Assembly (NCBI GenBank): GCA_032690845.1 | Contig: CM064427.1 | Span: 22,169,164-22,233,163, forward strand | DNA length: 64,000 nt | DNA from: Eleusine coracana subsp. coracana | Taxonomy: Eukaryota > Streptophyta > Magnoliopsida > Poales > Poaceae | Direction: 5' to 3' | Shown here: one piece after another, positions 33,594 to 43,260 of the stretch | Numbering within the stretch: position 1 is the first letter of the stretch | Layout of the letters: each line of letters begins with the position of its first letter | Notes under the pieces: model-generated | The model's database searches: none | The model's input: only the letters and a program-made list of their open reading frames with translations | Told to the model about the DNA's origin: nothing | Translations under genes and position numbers: made by a program

Positions 33594-35188
33594 TGTTGGC
33601 ACTTCCCAAGTGCCCCCTTCATATGTGAATATTACCCCAATTAGAGCATAATTGATTCTAATTTAGGCCACTTACCTGTGATATTGTCTATATATTTGTA
33701 TATGCGTTGTTTTGGAGCTTTGTTGCAGAAACAGGTAAAATTGGTGATCAATGCAATGATGGAGAGGACAGAAGTCCAGAATCGATGAAAAGCACTGAAG
33801 AAGCCCAGCGCGTCGATCGGCGTAGCCTATAAGCCGATCGGCGCAAGGGTGTTTTGGCCCACATAAGTGACCGAGGCCCATTCCACATGTTTATGGAAGT
33901 TTATCTGCGCAAGACACTTAAAGATATTTGTCTAGAAGATTTATAGAACTTCAAGATCTCAACGTGCAGTACAAGACTTTATCTCGAAGGAAAAGGCCCA
34001 CATGGCAGCTGTGGAAGACAGAGGAACCGACTCGGGGAAGAAATCAGAGAAGAAACGGCTTGCACCGATCGGCACAACCGCCTTATTTGCTAGAAACCGA
34101 GTCCTTTACGAGTAGAACCCCAATAAATACTTGTAAACCCTCGCCGCAGAGAGGAGGAGGCGACAGAGGGACACCAGATCCATGAGTTAGAGCCACCGGG
34201 GCTTGCCCCGTTAGAATAGATCTCTAGTTGAGTTTCAAGAACCATTGAAGTTAAGAGTTGATCCATCAAGGTAGGCCATCTCGACGGGGATGAATCTTAC
34301 TCTATGTATCTCAAGGATGATTGAATATGTTGATGATGGTTTTGGTGATTTGTCTATCTAGATTCTATAATCATGCATGTGCTTATTCCAATTGCTTAAT
34401 TGTAGGCTAAGTAAGCATATATTATCTTAATCGTGGTGATTAGGATAATATTCGGACATTGTATTGATTATGGTTGCTTGATGATGCTAGTAGTGTGGTT
34501 TAGCGGTGACAGCACTAAGCCTGCGCAGCACTATTGGATAGTTCAGTAGGGTAAGATACTCGCGTGATTAAGGGTTTCCTCTCGGCAGCGATAAATCGGG
34601 AGCCGCTCGGAAAGCAGGGTGGTCTTACTCATTATAGGTTTTCATTGATCTATGTAATTACCCATTATGATGCTATTCAATTAGACTTTCTGGTAATGAT
34701 CTCACAAGTAGATATCTGGCTACTCACTTAACAGCATAGGTTTACAAGATCTGGCACACTTTGGCTCAGATTCACTGGTGTGCCGATCGGCTCAACTCTT
34801 GCGCCGATCGGCGCAACAACTTTGGCATAGATTCACCAGTGTGCCGATCGGCTCAATTTCTACGCCGATCGGCGCAACCACAGATTTACTAGATCTCGTG
34901 CACTTTGGCTCAGTTTGACCAGTGTGCCGATCGACTCGACTCCTACGCCGATCGGCGCAACGACAGAGTTACTGTCTGGCACACTTTTGCGCTGGCCAGT
35001 CTCCCCCTCATGCAACCTAACTTTGACAGTAGCCTTGACTAGATCTTTTGCTGTTAACTTTGTTCAACAAATCCCTAAGGTCCCAATGGATTCGATAAAC
35101 CTTGGAATACTCAATTCAAGGGAAAAAGTGCTACAATCGTACATCGTCCTCTTGCGGTATATAAGTGGGTGCGTGGATACGACCAACA
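33594..35188 (+). repeat. N1 5' LTR
   Basis: 1595 bp against 1615 bp for the 3' LTR. The 20-bp difference is matched by loss of one member of a palindrome pair near 34071-34090 (the 3' LTR keeps both at 51260-51293). The TATA box of the 3' LTR (TATAAATA, 51339) reads CAATAAATA here (34121), so this promoter is probably weakened. Further palindrome pairs lie at 33811-33846, 34781-34815, 34841-34876 and 34923-34960. Confidence 0.93.
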
Positions 35189-35202
35189 AGCTACCCTTTT
35201 TC

Positions 35203-35220
35203 TGGCGCCGTTACCGGGGA
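35203..35220 (+). promoter_or_regulatory. N1 primer-binding site
   Basis: TGGCGCCGTTACCGGGGA, one base off the TGGCGCCGTTGCCGGGGA primer site (Asp-tRNA type) typical of Athila/Tat elements, 14 bases after the LTR. Confidence 0.85.
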
Positions 35221-35321
35221 CCATAGCAGGTTTTTAAACATTGTTTGATGTATTAGTGTTTAGTCATTGTGCTTTACTTGTCTCTCTAGTATATATATTC
35301 TGTTAAGTGAAACTAACAGGT

Positions 35322-36125
35322 ATGGATGGTCCTAAGTCAAACAAACCCTCTAATTACACCGACTATCTAGAAAGACTCTTTCACAAAAAGAGAACAGCGG
35401 AGAAGAGAAGCAAGTCACTTGGAGATTTAGAAGCAGTCCGCGCAACACCTCGAGTATTATTCACAGTAGAAGACTCAGTTCAAGAGCAAGAAGAAGAGGA
35501 GATGGCAGAGGTACCTATGGTTAATCGTCTTAAGCCACAATTGACTAGTATTGTCAAAACAGATTTCCAAGAAGCTCTAGATCAACTTTCGTATCAATTG
35601 GAGAGATATGTTGGAATAGTGGCGCAACAACCGTTCACAGGTTTCGAAGATCCCAATCATCACTTGTAACACTTCCTTGAGGTTTGCAGTACATTCAAGA
35701 TAGCGGGATTGACAGGAGATCAAGCACGTGTGCGGCTCTTCCCCTTCTCTCTAGTTGGACGCCCCAAGCAATGGTACAATGGATTGGAAAACACAGTAAA
35801 AACGGTGTGGAACATGTTAGCAGCTGAATTCTTGGCCAAATACTTCCCCCTGGTAAGACTCAAGCTTTGAAAAATAAGATTCTTGGATTTACATAGAATA
35901 TTGATGAGAGCATTAGAGAAGCATGGGAAAGATACAATGAATATATGGATGCATGCCCTCATCATGGTCTGATGGTTGGAGAAGTTGTTGAGAAGTTCTA
36001 CACAGGATTTAATCTTTTATCACGTCAACATTTGGACGCCTCAGCTGCAGGATCATTCATGTCAAAAACCCCCACCAAATCTAAGAATTTGATCAAGTTG
36101 CTAGTTGAAAATCAATCGTGGGATG
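35322..36125 (+). pseudogene. gag: N1 gag, N-terminal part
   Basis: The first ATG in frame is at 35322 (MDGPKSNKPSNY). Gag blocks are LERYVGIVAQQPFTG, FLEVCSTFKIAG, VRLFPFSLVGRPKQWY, AAEFLAKYFP and AWERYNEYMDACPHHGL. It is broken by TAA at 35667 (the N1' copy has CAA), a frameshift near 35852, and TAG at 35894 (N1' has CAG). N2 is inserted after NQSWD, and the frame continues on the far side at 44814. It encodes the capsid precursor. Confidence 0.88.
36121..36125 (+). repeat. N2 target-site duplication, left (GGATG)
   Basis: GGATG directly before the N2 TGTTGACGG start; repeated at 44809-44813. Confidence 0.94.
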
Positions 36126-37672
36126 TGTTGACGGCTGTTAAGTACCATTTTTAACCGTCAACCATACTCAAATAAAGGAGAATTTGGCGTTTCATACACG
36201 CATGCTTTAGCACAATAATATAGTTCCACTTGTACTTGGAGAACTTTGTGCATGCAGGAGGAAATGTGAAGGAAACACCTCAAAAGGCAAGAAAACACAC
36301 TTTCAACCAATCAGAGTGCCACATGGACGTCACACGGATTGAAGGGCCCATTTTCAGCACTTAACCGACGTAACTCCCAGTAATACCGCGCAAACCGACG
36401 TCAGGACCCACAGGACAGCCACCCGGAGAAAGCACAGGCCAGGAGGGGCCACCCCCAGGTCGGCCGACCTGGTCAGGTCGGCCGACCCGGCCGGGCGCCC
36501 TCTCCGCCTGGGCATCCACGTGTTGGCTCCTCCGCGACTCCTGATGACGGTTTGAGATGCCTTCCGTGGCGATTACTCTCCCTTGCCGACCTATTGAGGC
36601 TATAAATAGGAGGGTGTGCCTTCACACTCAACACACACCACAAGAAGCATTTCTCTCTTGCTAGTAGTAGTTCTTGGAGTTTTAGTGGAGTTAGGCTGAG
36701 TCTAGAGCTCTCTAGTCCCAAGTCTTCACTTGGAATTGGTATGGCTCTTGTATCTTTTCCCTTTTGTAAGAGTTTGCTCTTATCAATATATATATATATT
36801 CTATATAGTTGTGCTTGGGTCATGAGTTTCTTGTTTGATATTGTGATCCATATATGTGATAGTATAGTCTACTTGTGTGATAGTAGTTTATATTTATTAT
36901 ACTACTATTGTCATGCTAGTTATATACCGTCACTATAGTCTAGTTTATATGTTATAGTCTCTATGCTTAGTTTTAGCTGATAAAGTATAGCATGGGTTTG
37001 GTGATCGTATTCGTACGGTATCTCTGCCTCGTTAATAGTAATCGCGGAGGGGCAGAGTGCTCTTTGGTCATGCAAGTATGGTACTTGGGTGACTGATTTG
37101 CATCAATTATTCGTTAGTCTACTGGTTCGTTGAGGTAGGCGGCAGGTGGTGACAGCCCTGTCCGTCCTTTGAAATCCTCCCCGCTAGGCTAGTGCGTAGG
37201 CTCTTGGCGGAAGTCGCCTGTGGATGCAGGGGTAAGTCCGTGCCTGAAGTGCTATACTATTGACTGCTGAACCTGAGTGTGGGTCTGTATGTATTCTACT
37301 TAGGCTATGCAACTGTATAGGAATGTATAGTAGGAGTAGCTTAGCCTAGTCTTTCCTCCACTAGATTTTATTTATTTAGTAGGAATCTTCTGTGTGTGTC
37401 ACACTACCCGGTTATTATCATGTACCCGCCTGTCTTGGTTAGATATCCTTGCTAATTGTTAACATGATCTTATATGTTAGTAACGCTTCTTGATCATAAC
37501 CTTCCTTTGGGATAAACAAATACGATACCCTGAATACTTCCGGGTGAAATGCTACAGCGGTATTCTCCGTGCGCTTGCGGATTTTACCTACTTGACTCTG
37601 GGACATATTAGTGAACCGTTTCTGGTCCCGTGCCGGGAATGATTTATTAATATGGCTTAGCAAAAGTCAACA
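36126..37672 (+). repeat. N2 5' LTR
   Basis: TGTTGACGG...GTCAACA. It holds a pair of AGGTCGGCCGACC palindromes (CGGCCG cores at 36461 and 36479, 18 bp apart) about 110 bases upstream of a TATAAATAGG box at 36601, which should drive the genomic transcript. Transcript leader sequence and an AT-rich U5 follow. Confidence 0.95.
36601..36610 (+). promoter_or_regulatory. N2 LTR TATA box
   Basis: TATAAATAGG following GAGGC; the same box is at 43737 in the 3' LTR. Confidence 0.8.
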
Positions 37673-37680
37673 AGCATTTC

Positions 37681-37698
37681 TGGCGCCGTTGCCGGGGA
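37681..37698 (+). promoter_or_regulatory. N2 primer-binding site
   Basis: TGGCGCCGTTGCCGGGGA, the full Athila/Tat-type (Asp-tRNA) primer site, eight bases after the LTR. Confidence 0.9.
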
Positions 37699-37818
37699 AG
37701 GCGTATGATTTAAGAAAAATTACTAATGTATATAGTAGTGTTGCAATTATTAAGGCTATCTCCTAGGCAGGCTAACCTTGCTTTGTTTTCTGCATTTTGT
37801 ATGAAAATAGGGTAGTGT

Positions 37819-39360
37819 ATGACTGGTTTCGACTTGCCGACAAACTTCACTGAAGATCCTGAGTCACTCCTGAGAAGGACGCGAGCTAGGCTCACCCCTC
37901 CTCGTAAGGAGACTCGGCTAATCGAACCTGTCATTCCCGCACCATCAAGCTCTGAGCAAATGGCCGACAAGACCCTCCGCGAGTTCTCCGCTCCCTCCGC
38001 TGCCAACATCCCTACGGGACCAGCTGGCAATGTGGGAGATGCGAACTTCGAGATCAAGACCGGTCTCATCATCATGGTGCAGGCTAGCCCATTCTGTGGG
38101 AAAGCCAATGAGGACGCTAGTGCTCATCTCCAGCAATTCCTGGAGATTTGCAACACGTTCAAAATGAAGGACGTCACCCCCGATGCTGTTCGCCTTCGAC
38201 TGTTCCCATTCTCTCTCCTTGGGAGAGCGAGACAGTGGTTCTACGCAAACCCTGAAGCTGTGAACACTTGGGAGAAGTGTTCAGCTGCGTTCCTTGCAAA
38301 GTTCTTCCCGCTGGGCAAGACTAATGCCCTCCGCGGAAGGATCTCAAGCTTCCAGCAGGAGTCGAAGGAGTCGATTCCTAAGGCATGGGAGAGGCTCCAA
38401 GAGTACATCCTGGCATGTCCCCACCACGGGATGGATGATTGGCTGATCATCCAGAACTTCTACAACGGGCTTACTCCGTCGGCTCGCGACCACCTCGACG
38501 CTGCTGCTGGTGGAGCCTTCTTCTCGCTCACTGTAAGCAAGGCAAAAGATTTGATCGAGAAGATGGTGTCCAACCAAGGTTGGAATGAAGAGCGCCTCCA
38601 ACCTCGCCAGCAAGGCATGCACTCCGTCAAGGAGGTTGACATGCTCGCCGCCAAGATTGACCTTCTCATGAAGAAGATGGACGACCAAGCCAATGGAGAA
38701 GTGAAAGCCCTAGACGCTCGTATGACTTGCGAGGTCTATGGCAACACGGGACACTCAGGCAATGACTGCCCTGAGGCCCGTGAGGACGCAATGTTCATGG
38801 GCAACAACAACAACAACGGCTACCGTCCACAAGGAGGTCAAAGTTGGGGTCCACCACGTCCCAACTACCAAGGAGGTAACTCTGGCAACTTCTCTGGTTT
38901 TAATTCCGGTTATAATCAGCCCTCCTTGAAAGATCTTGTGCTTGGTCAAGCTAAGGTTAATGATAACATCAGTAAAAAGCTTGCCACCACTGATAGGACT
39001 CTTGAGAGCATCCACACTAAGATAGAGGGTGTTTCCTCTGCTCTCAAGAATCAGCTGAGCTTTAATAAAATGATAGAAACCCAATTAGCTCAGTTAGCTG
39101 CTGCTGTTCCTACTGCTGAGTCGGGGAAAATCCCGGGGCAACCCGAGACCCCCTTAGAAAATGTTAATGCGGTTACCACGAGAGGAGGTAAGTCCACTCG
39201 GGATCCGCCATACCCTAACCATGCAGGAAAGGACACATCAGCTGAGAAGCCGGCAGAAGAAGAAGAACTGCCGCCCAGGAAAATGGCCCCACATGAGTTC
39301 TATGACACGAACCTCATGCCGTTTCCTGAAAGAAGAAGGACAGCCTCATCACATTCATGA
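37819..39360 (+). CDS. gag: N2 gag polyprotein, intact ORF (513 aa)
   Basis: ATG 37819 (MTGFDLPTNFTEDPESLLRR) follows the primer site by about 120 bases. The gag core spans residues about 100-255: FLEICNTFKMKDV, VRLRLFPFSLLGRARQWFY, AAFLAKFFPLGKTNALRGRI, AWERLQEYILACPHHGM and FYNGLTPSARDHLDAAAGG. Near residue 310 lies a zinc knuckle CEVYGNTGHSGNDC whose second Cys is Tyr, so zinc binding and RNA packaging may be impaired. Asn/Gly-rich sequence and a region with LESIHTKIEGVSSALKNQL follow. The ORF ends shortly after DTNLMPFPERRR, the place where Athila polyproteins normally continue into protease. Uninterrupted frame and young LTRs suggest recent function in packaging with helper enzymes. Confidence 0.92.
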   Translation: MTGFDLPTNFTEDPESLLRRTRARLTPPRKETRLIEPVIPAPSSSEQMADKTLREFSAPSAANIPTGPAGNVGDANFEIKTGLIIMVQASPFCGKANEDASAHLQQFLEICNTFKMKDVTPDAVRLRLFPFSLLGRARQWFYANPEAVNTWEKCSAAFLAKFFPLGKTNALRGRISSFQQESKESIPKAWERLQEYILACPHHGMDDWLIIQNFYNGLTPSARDHLDAAAGGAFFSLTVSKAKDLIEKMVSNQGWNEERLQPRQQGMHSVKEVDMLAAKIDLLMKKMDDQANGEVKALDARMTCEVYGNTGHSGNDCPEAREDAMFMGNNNNNGYRPQGGQSWGPPRPNYQGGNSGNFSGFNSGYNQPSLKDLVLGQAKVNDNISKKLATTDRTLESIHTKIEGVSSALKNQLSFNKMIETQLAQLAAAVPTAESGKIPGQPETPLENVNAVTTRGGKSTRDPPYPNHAGKDTSAEKPAEEEELPPRKMAPHEFYDTNLMPFPERRRTASSHS

Positions 39361-39629
39361 AGAACTTCCTTGAGAAGGAAAAGGTTGCACAGCAACAACT
39401 GATGAAGGCAAGGAGGCAAAGGTCACACATTAAGCAACAGCCTCCAAAGTCCACAAGGCAGCAACCTCCGAGGTCTGCAAAGAAACAGGCTGTGAAGCCT
39501 GCAAAACCGCAGCCTCCAAAGCCCGAGAAGCCACCGACCGCAACAAAGACCAAGAAGGTGTGGCGAGTGAAACAAGAAGCATCATCCGTGTCTTCATCTG
39601 CGGGACCGGACAACGCTTCATCGAGCTGA
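39357..39629 (+). CDS. N2 Lys/Pro/Gln-rich tail ORF (90 aa)
   Basis: Overlaps the gag stop in another frame (ATG 39357, MKNFLEKEKVAQQQ) and consists of basic, proline-rich near-repeats (QPPKSTRQQPPRSAKKQ, KPAKPQPPKPEKPPT). It may be the remnant of the polyprotein C-terminus after deletion of the enzymes, reached by frameshifting or dead. No domain is recognised. Confidence 0.5.
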   Translation: MKNFLEKEKVAQQQLMKARRQRSHIKQQPPKSTRQQPPRSAKKQAVKPAKPQPPKPEKPPTATKTKKVWRVKQEASSVSSSAGPDNASSS

Positions 39630-39659
39630 ACGCCGGAGAAAAGTCCCGCTCGTCGGACT

Positions 39660-40371
39660 TTAAAAGGTGAGTCCTCGCCGGGAGGTTAAACCGGTAGTTA
39701 TCCATATTTGCTCTTTTAATTGCATATTTGCTTTCCACCACATTTTGATTTTTCCCGACCACTGCATTTCTGCATTTTTGAATTTTTCCAGCCACCTTGG
39801 AATTTTTCAAAACTCATTTGCATTTTTTGAAAATTTAGAAAATAGGTTTTTGGGCTTTCCATTTTGAAAAGATATTTTGTCGAGCTTTTTGAGCAAAAAG
39901 GCAGCAGGGGACAAATCCGCTAGCCGTTGGGGAACACATAGGAAAAAGGGGGCTGCCAGGAGGCCCACCTGCCAGGTCGGCCGACCTGGTGGGGTCGGCC
40001 GACCCCCTAGCCCCACCTTTTCCTGTGATCCTTTCTCCCAACGGCTATATGGTCGTTGCTTTGTCCCTTTCTAACGGCCATCTTGCTATAAAAACCGCCC
40101 AGGAGGAGGAGCTTCACCATTCCAAGCTCATCTTTCACTCCCCTCCTTTGCTCACTTGTTGCTCTCCCAAAATTTCGTGTTCTTCAACTTTACTACAGCC
40201 CCAAAAAACCCCAAAAAAATATTTCCCCTCTGTTTTAGTGCATTTGCAAGTTGTTGTGAGAAGAAAACCAATTTCAGAGAAGCTCGGGTTTGTCGTTTTC
40301 ACTAACGCTCACCCGAACACTTGTTCGATCTTGTTTTTGTTCTTGTCTTGTGTTTGTTCTTGTGTGCAGCC
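39660..40371 (+). promoter_or_regulatory. N2 internal promoter-like spacer before the env-position ORF
   Basis: A pair of GGTCGGCCGACC palindromes (cores 39978 and 39996, 18 bp apart, as in the LTR) is followed by TATAAAAACC at 40087. A C/T-rich leader comes next, then a long pyrimidine tract ending TGTGCAG at 40369, one base before CATG. Two expression routes are therefore suggested: a separate transcript from this TATA box, or splicing of the genomic RNA to the acceptor at 40369. Both are inferences. Nothing here is coding. Confidence 0.55.
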
Positions 40372-41862
40372 ATGTTCAACCGAATGAAGCAAGTCGCCGG
40401 AATCAAGCGGAGAAAAAGCACTCGTGCAAGCACGACTCAAGCATCCTCCGTCGAGCTCACACCAAGTCCGGGGCATGGTGACCCCGAAGCTGAAATTCCG
40501 GAGGAAAGGCCGGCCTTGCTCATCACCGAGAAGCATCTCGACATCAAGGACGACCGTGAGGGCCAAGCCATCGCGCTCATGAGAGAACGGCCATTCGCCC
40601 ACACCCGACGCTTCGATCCGGACTTCCTCGAGAAAATAGGTATGAGAGAAGAATTTGCCTCTATTTTTCGCACTATGGGTTGGCTAAATTTCGTAGAAGT
40701 AGATGAGTCGGGTTCTCGTTTGCTTACTATGCAGTTTTTATGCACCCTTAGAAAGTATGATGAAGGCATTTCTTTTCGCTTGTTTGGGCAAAAGCGTTTG
40801 GTCACATGGGGTGATCTTCATGCTATGCTAGGTCTAAATCCTAAATGTAGGCTAGACTTAGATAAAGCGCTAAAGGGGTTCCATAAAGAAAGTTTTTGGA
40901 AAAAGATTTCCGGAAACGAGTGGGGTCCCAAGCCTAGAACAAGTGCCATCCATAATCCTACACTTAGATTTATGCATGTGTGGTTGGCTATGACCTTGTT
41001 TCCTCGAGGTGACATTAGGGTTGTCCGGCAAGATGAATTGAAAATACTTTATGCCATGGTTAAGAAAATTAGGGTGTCACCCACAGAATGCATGATTGAT
41101 CAATGGTTAGACAATATAAAGTTGACAGGACCAATTGAGTGCACCTCTTTAGTTACTCGCATTGCGCAGAAGTGTGGTCTGCTTGAGAATGTTCATGTTG
41201 AATATTTGACGGTAGATAGAGAATTTCTAGGCGAGGACTATTTTGTGCAAGGACATACTTTGAAACATGGTCCAAATAATACCTTGATCTATCACTTTCC
41301 CGGGTATACAAATGAATTCCCGTTACCTAACCCGGGTCTTCGTTTGTATCACTGTCGGGCACTAACCCTCCCACTTGAGCCAGTGGGAGAAGTTCGCAGG
41401 CATAGTGTTTCAAGGCGACCGACACGTTCCCGTAGGCATATGGAGCCTACACCGGAGTTTCACACTCCGACCGAAGATCCGGTATGGGAGCAGCCCCCGC
41501 CACAAGACGAGGCAGGTGCATCAACATGGCAGGCCGGAGCATGGGAATCTCAGTACGATTACCCCATGCAGACATCATCAAGTTCAAGCGGACCGCCATC
41601 CTTTGCCACTCGGTCATTCTCATCCCGTGGGTTCCGTGAACTCAACTATGGGATGGCCGAGTTGACAAGGAGGGTGAATGACATTGATTTGCGCACCGAG
41701 AGCATGCAACAAACTCTCACGCAACATGTCGCCGACACCCAGCAATGGCAGAATTTCAGCGACATCCAATTCCGCCAGCTGAACGCGATGATGGCTCAGA
41801 ATCAGAGCAATTGGGATGCCTTCTTCCGCTCCCAAGGCTACGACCCGAACCAGCAGATATGA
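40372..41862 (+). CDS. N2 env-position ORF, ATHILA ORF-1-like, intact (496 aa)
   Basis: The first ATG is at 40372 (MFNRMKQVAGIKRRKS). The open frame extends upstream only through non-ATG codons of the pyrimidine tract. Features in order: basic N-terminus; a folded-looking core of about 300 residues with FASIFRTMGWLNFVEVDES, MQFLCTLRKYDEGISF, LVTWGDLHAMLGLNP, NPTLRFMHVWLAMTLFPRGD and ECTSLVTRIAQKCGLL; then a Pro/Ser/Gln-rich region; and a C-terminal helical segment MAELTRRVNDIDLRTESM. It matches the ATHILA ORF-1 family as I know it (a large plant-specific family in the env position of Athila elements). I see no signal peptide or membrane segment, so an envelope role is doubtful. It is kept open while all enzymes were lost. 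Confidence 0.82.
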   Translation: MFNRMKQVAGIKRRKSTRASTTQASSVELTPSPGHGDPEAEIPEERPALLITEKHLDIKDDREGQAIALMRERPFAHTRRFDPDFLEKIGMREEFASIFRTMGWLNFVEVDESGSRLLTMQFLCTLRKYDEGISFRLFGQKRLVTWGDLHAMLGLNPKCRLDLDKALKGFHKESFWKKISGNEWGPKPRTSAIHNPTLRFMHVWLAMTLFPRGDIRVVRQDELKILYAMVKKIRVSPTECMIDQWLDNIKLTGPIECTSLVTRIAQKCGLLENVHVEYLTVDREFLGEDYFVQGHTLKHGPNNTLIYHFPGYTNEFPLPNPGLRLYHCRALTLPLEPVGEVRRHSVSRRPTRSRRHMEPTPEFHTPTEDPVWEQPPPQDEAGASTWQAGAWESQYDYPMQTSSSSSGPPSFATRSFSSRGFRELNYGMAELTRRVNDIDLRTESMQQTLTQHVADTQQWQNFSDIQFRQLNAMMAQNQSNWDAFFRSQGYDPNQQI

Positions 41863-43260
41863 GCAAGAACAAACTTGGGGGAGGACCTCCCTTCTCACGG
41901 TAACTTGTATCTTTCCCCTTCCCTTTATTTCTTGCATTTGCTAAATCTGAAAACCATAAAAATTTGCAAAACATAAAAAGAACAAAAATATTTCCCTTTT
42001 TCATGCGCGGTATGAATGTGTATAATTTTCCTATGTTGAGATGATGAATAGTTGCTCTGTCCTTTATTCCTCTCTAATGCTAGTTTACAACTTAGTACTC
42101 TCTCAAGAGCTAGGTTTGTTGGTAAATCTTGCCTTGAACTTGAATCTTGTGGGTAGCATATGCATTCTCTAGTTCTAAGTTGTTGAGAGGTATGATATGA
42201 TAGATAGGGCTGCTATGATCTTGCTCAACGTAAAGCTTGAATTCCGGAGTTTTATTTTTCAAAATGACAAATTGATAAGTTCCTCAATGATGAAATTCCC
42301 ACCACAGCCATATGTAGTGTTTACATTTGAAAACCTTTACACATATGCTGCTTGTTTCACATTGAGCTTAGTCAAAATTGTTGTGACCCTAGTAGAACTC
42401 TTTTCATGCTTTCTTGATCAAGATCATATACACACATCCACCGCCATGAGCTATCCTTCTAAATCAAGAAGATAGCATCCACCATATCCACCGTGAGCTA
42501 TTCTTCTACACCGGAAGAAAGCCACTATCCATCCATCCATCCAAAGAAACACTCCATATATCCATTGCAAAATTCCTCTCTCAAAGTATTCATTGCAAAC
42601 TAGGACTATGGCTATGCAAAAAGAAAAAAAAAATGCTGAAAAAAAAAGAGAGCAAGCAAAAGATAGCCATAGCCTAGAAACTCCAAAAGAGAGAAGGAAA
42701 ATTCAAAAAGGAGTTATTTCTTCCCATCCACCATTCCTCCATTCTCCCACACACTTGCACATCTTGATCAAGATTGTTTGAATTGATGTTTTTCTTGGAT
42801 CCGGTCTTTTGACATAGCAATATTATGTGAACATGAGTACCTCATATATCCCTACCTTGAGCTCCACATAAAGCCTTATTTAGAAGTAGGTGATTATAGG
42901 CAACACTTTGCCTTGGTGAGGAATCATACACATATTGAGTGATCCGAGAGATTCATTTGAGGAACTTGGTTTTTATTTTCAAAATCTTTTGAAAACCTCC
43001 GGAATAACATAGCGGAATCTAGAGCAAGTGATTGGTGCCCTGCAATTGTTCTATCTCTCAACCGCCCAAGACAATGAGGTGTAAAAGCCCCATGGATCGA
43101 GGTAAATGGGTAAGTTATGTGCCAACATATTTAATTCTAGGAAGAGTACTTTGTTGTGCGCATAGTATTATTGAGGAGTAGGACATTGTAGCAACTCCTG
43201 ATCAACAACTTAAGTTTATCTTTGCTTCGGGACGAGCAAAGGGTAAGCTTGGGGGAGTTT
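41863..43260 (+). promoter_or_regulatory. N2 3' non-coding region and polypurine tract
   Basis: 1.4 kb without a credible ORF, including an A-rich stretch (42618-42650). It ends with GGGACGAGCAAAGGGTAAGC and TTGGGGGAGTT (about 43231-43260) directly before the 3' LTR. This GGGACGAGCAAAGG-plus-purine arrangement is shared with N1 (50759 on) and is the polypurine tract region for plus-strand DNA synthesis. Confidence 0.8.

Noticed and set aside
34781..34960. Regular palindromic repeats as a CRISPR array
   Set aside because: Spacing is two helical turns, spacers are repeats of each other and the context is a plant LTR. No cas genes.
40321..40371. Hydrophobic leader upstream of the N2 second ORF (FDLVFVLVLCLFLCAA) as a signal peptide, which would support an envelope protein
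   Set aside because: The open frame there has no ATG (it begins with TTG) and the hydrophobic residues simply translate a pyrimidine-rich tract. N1 has no equivalent.
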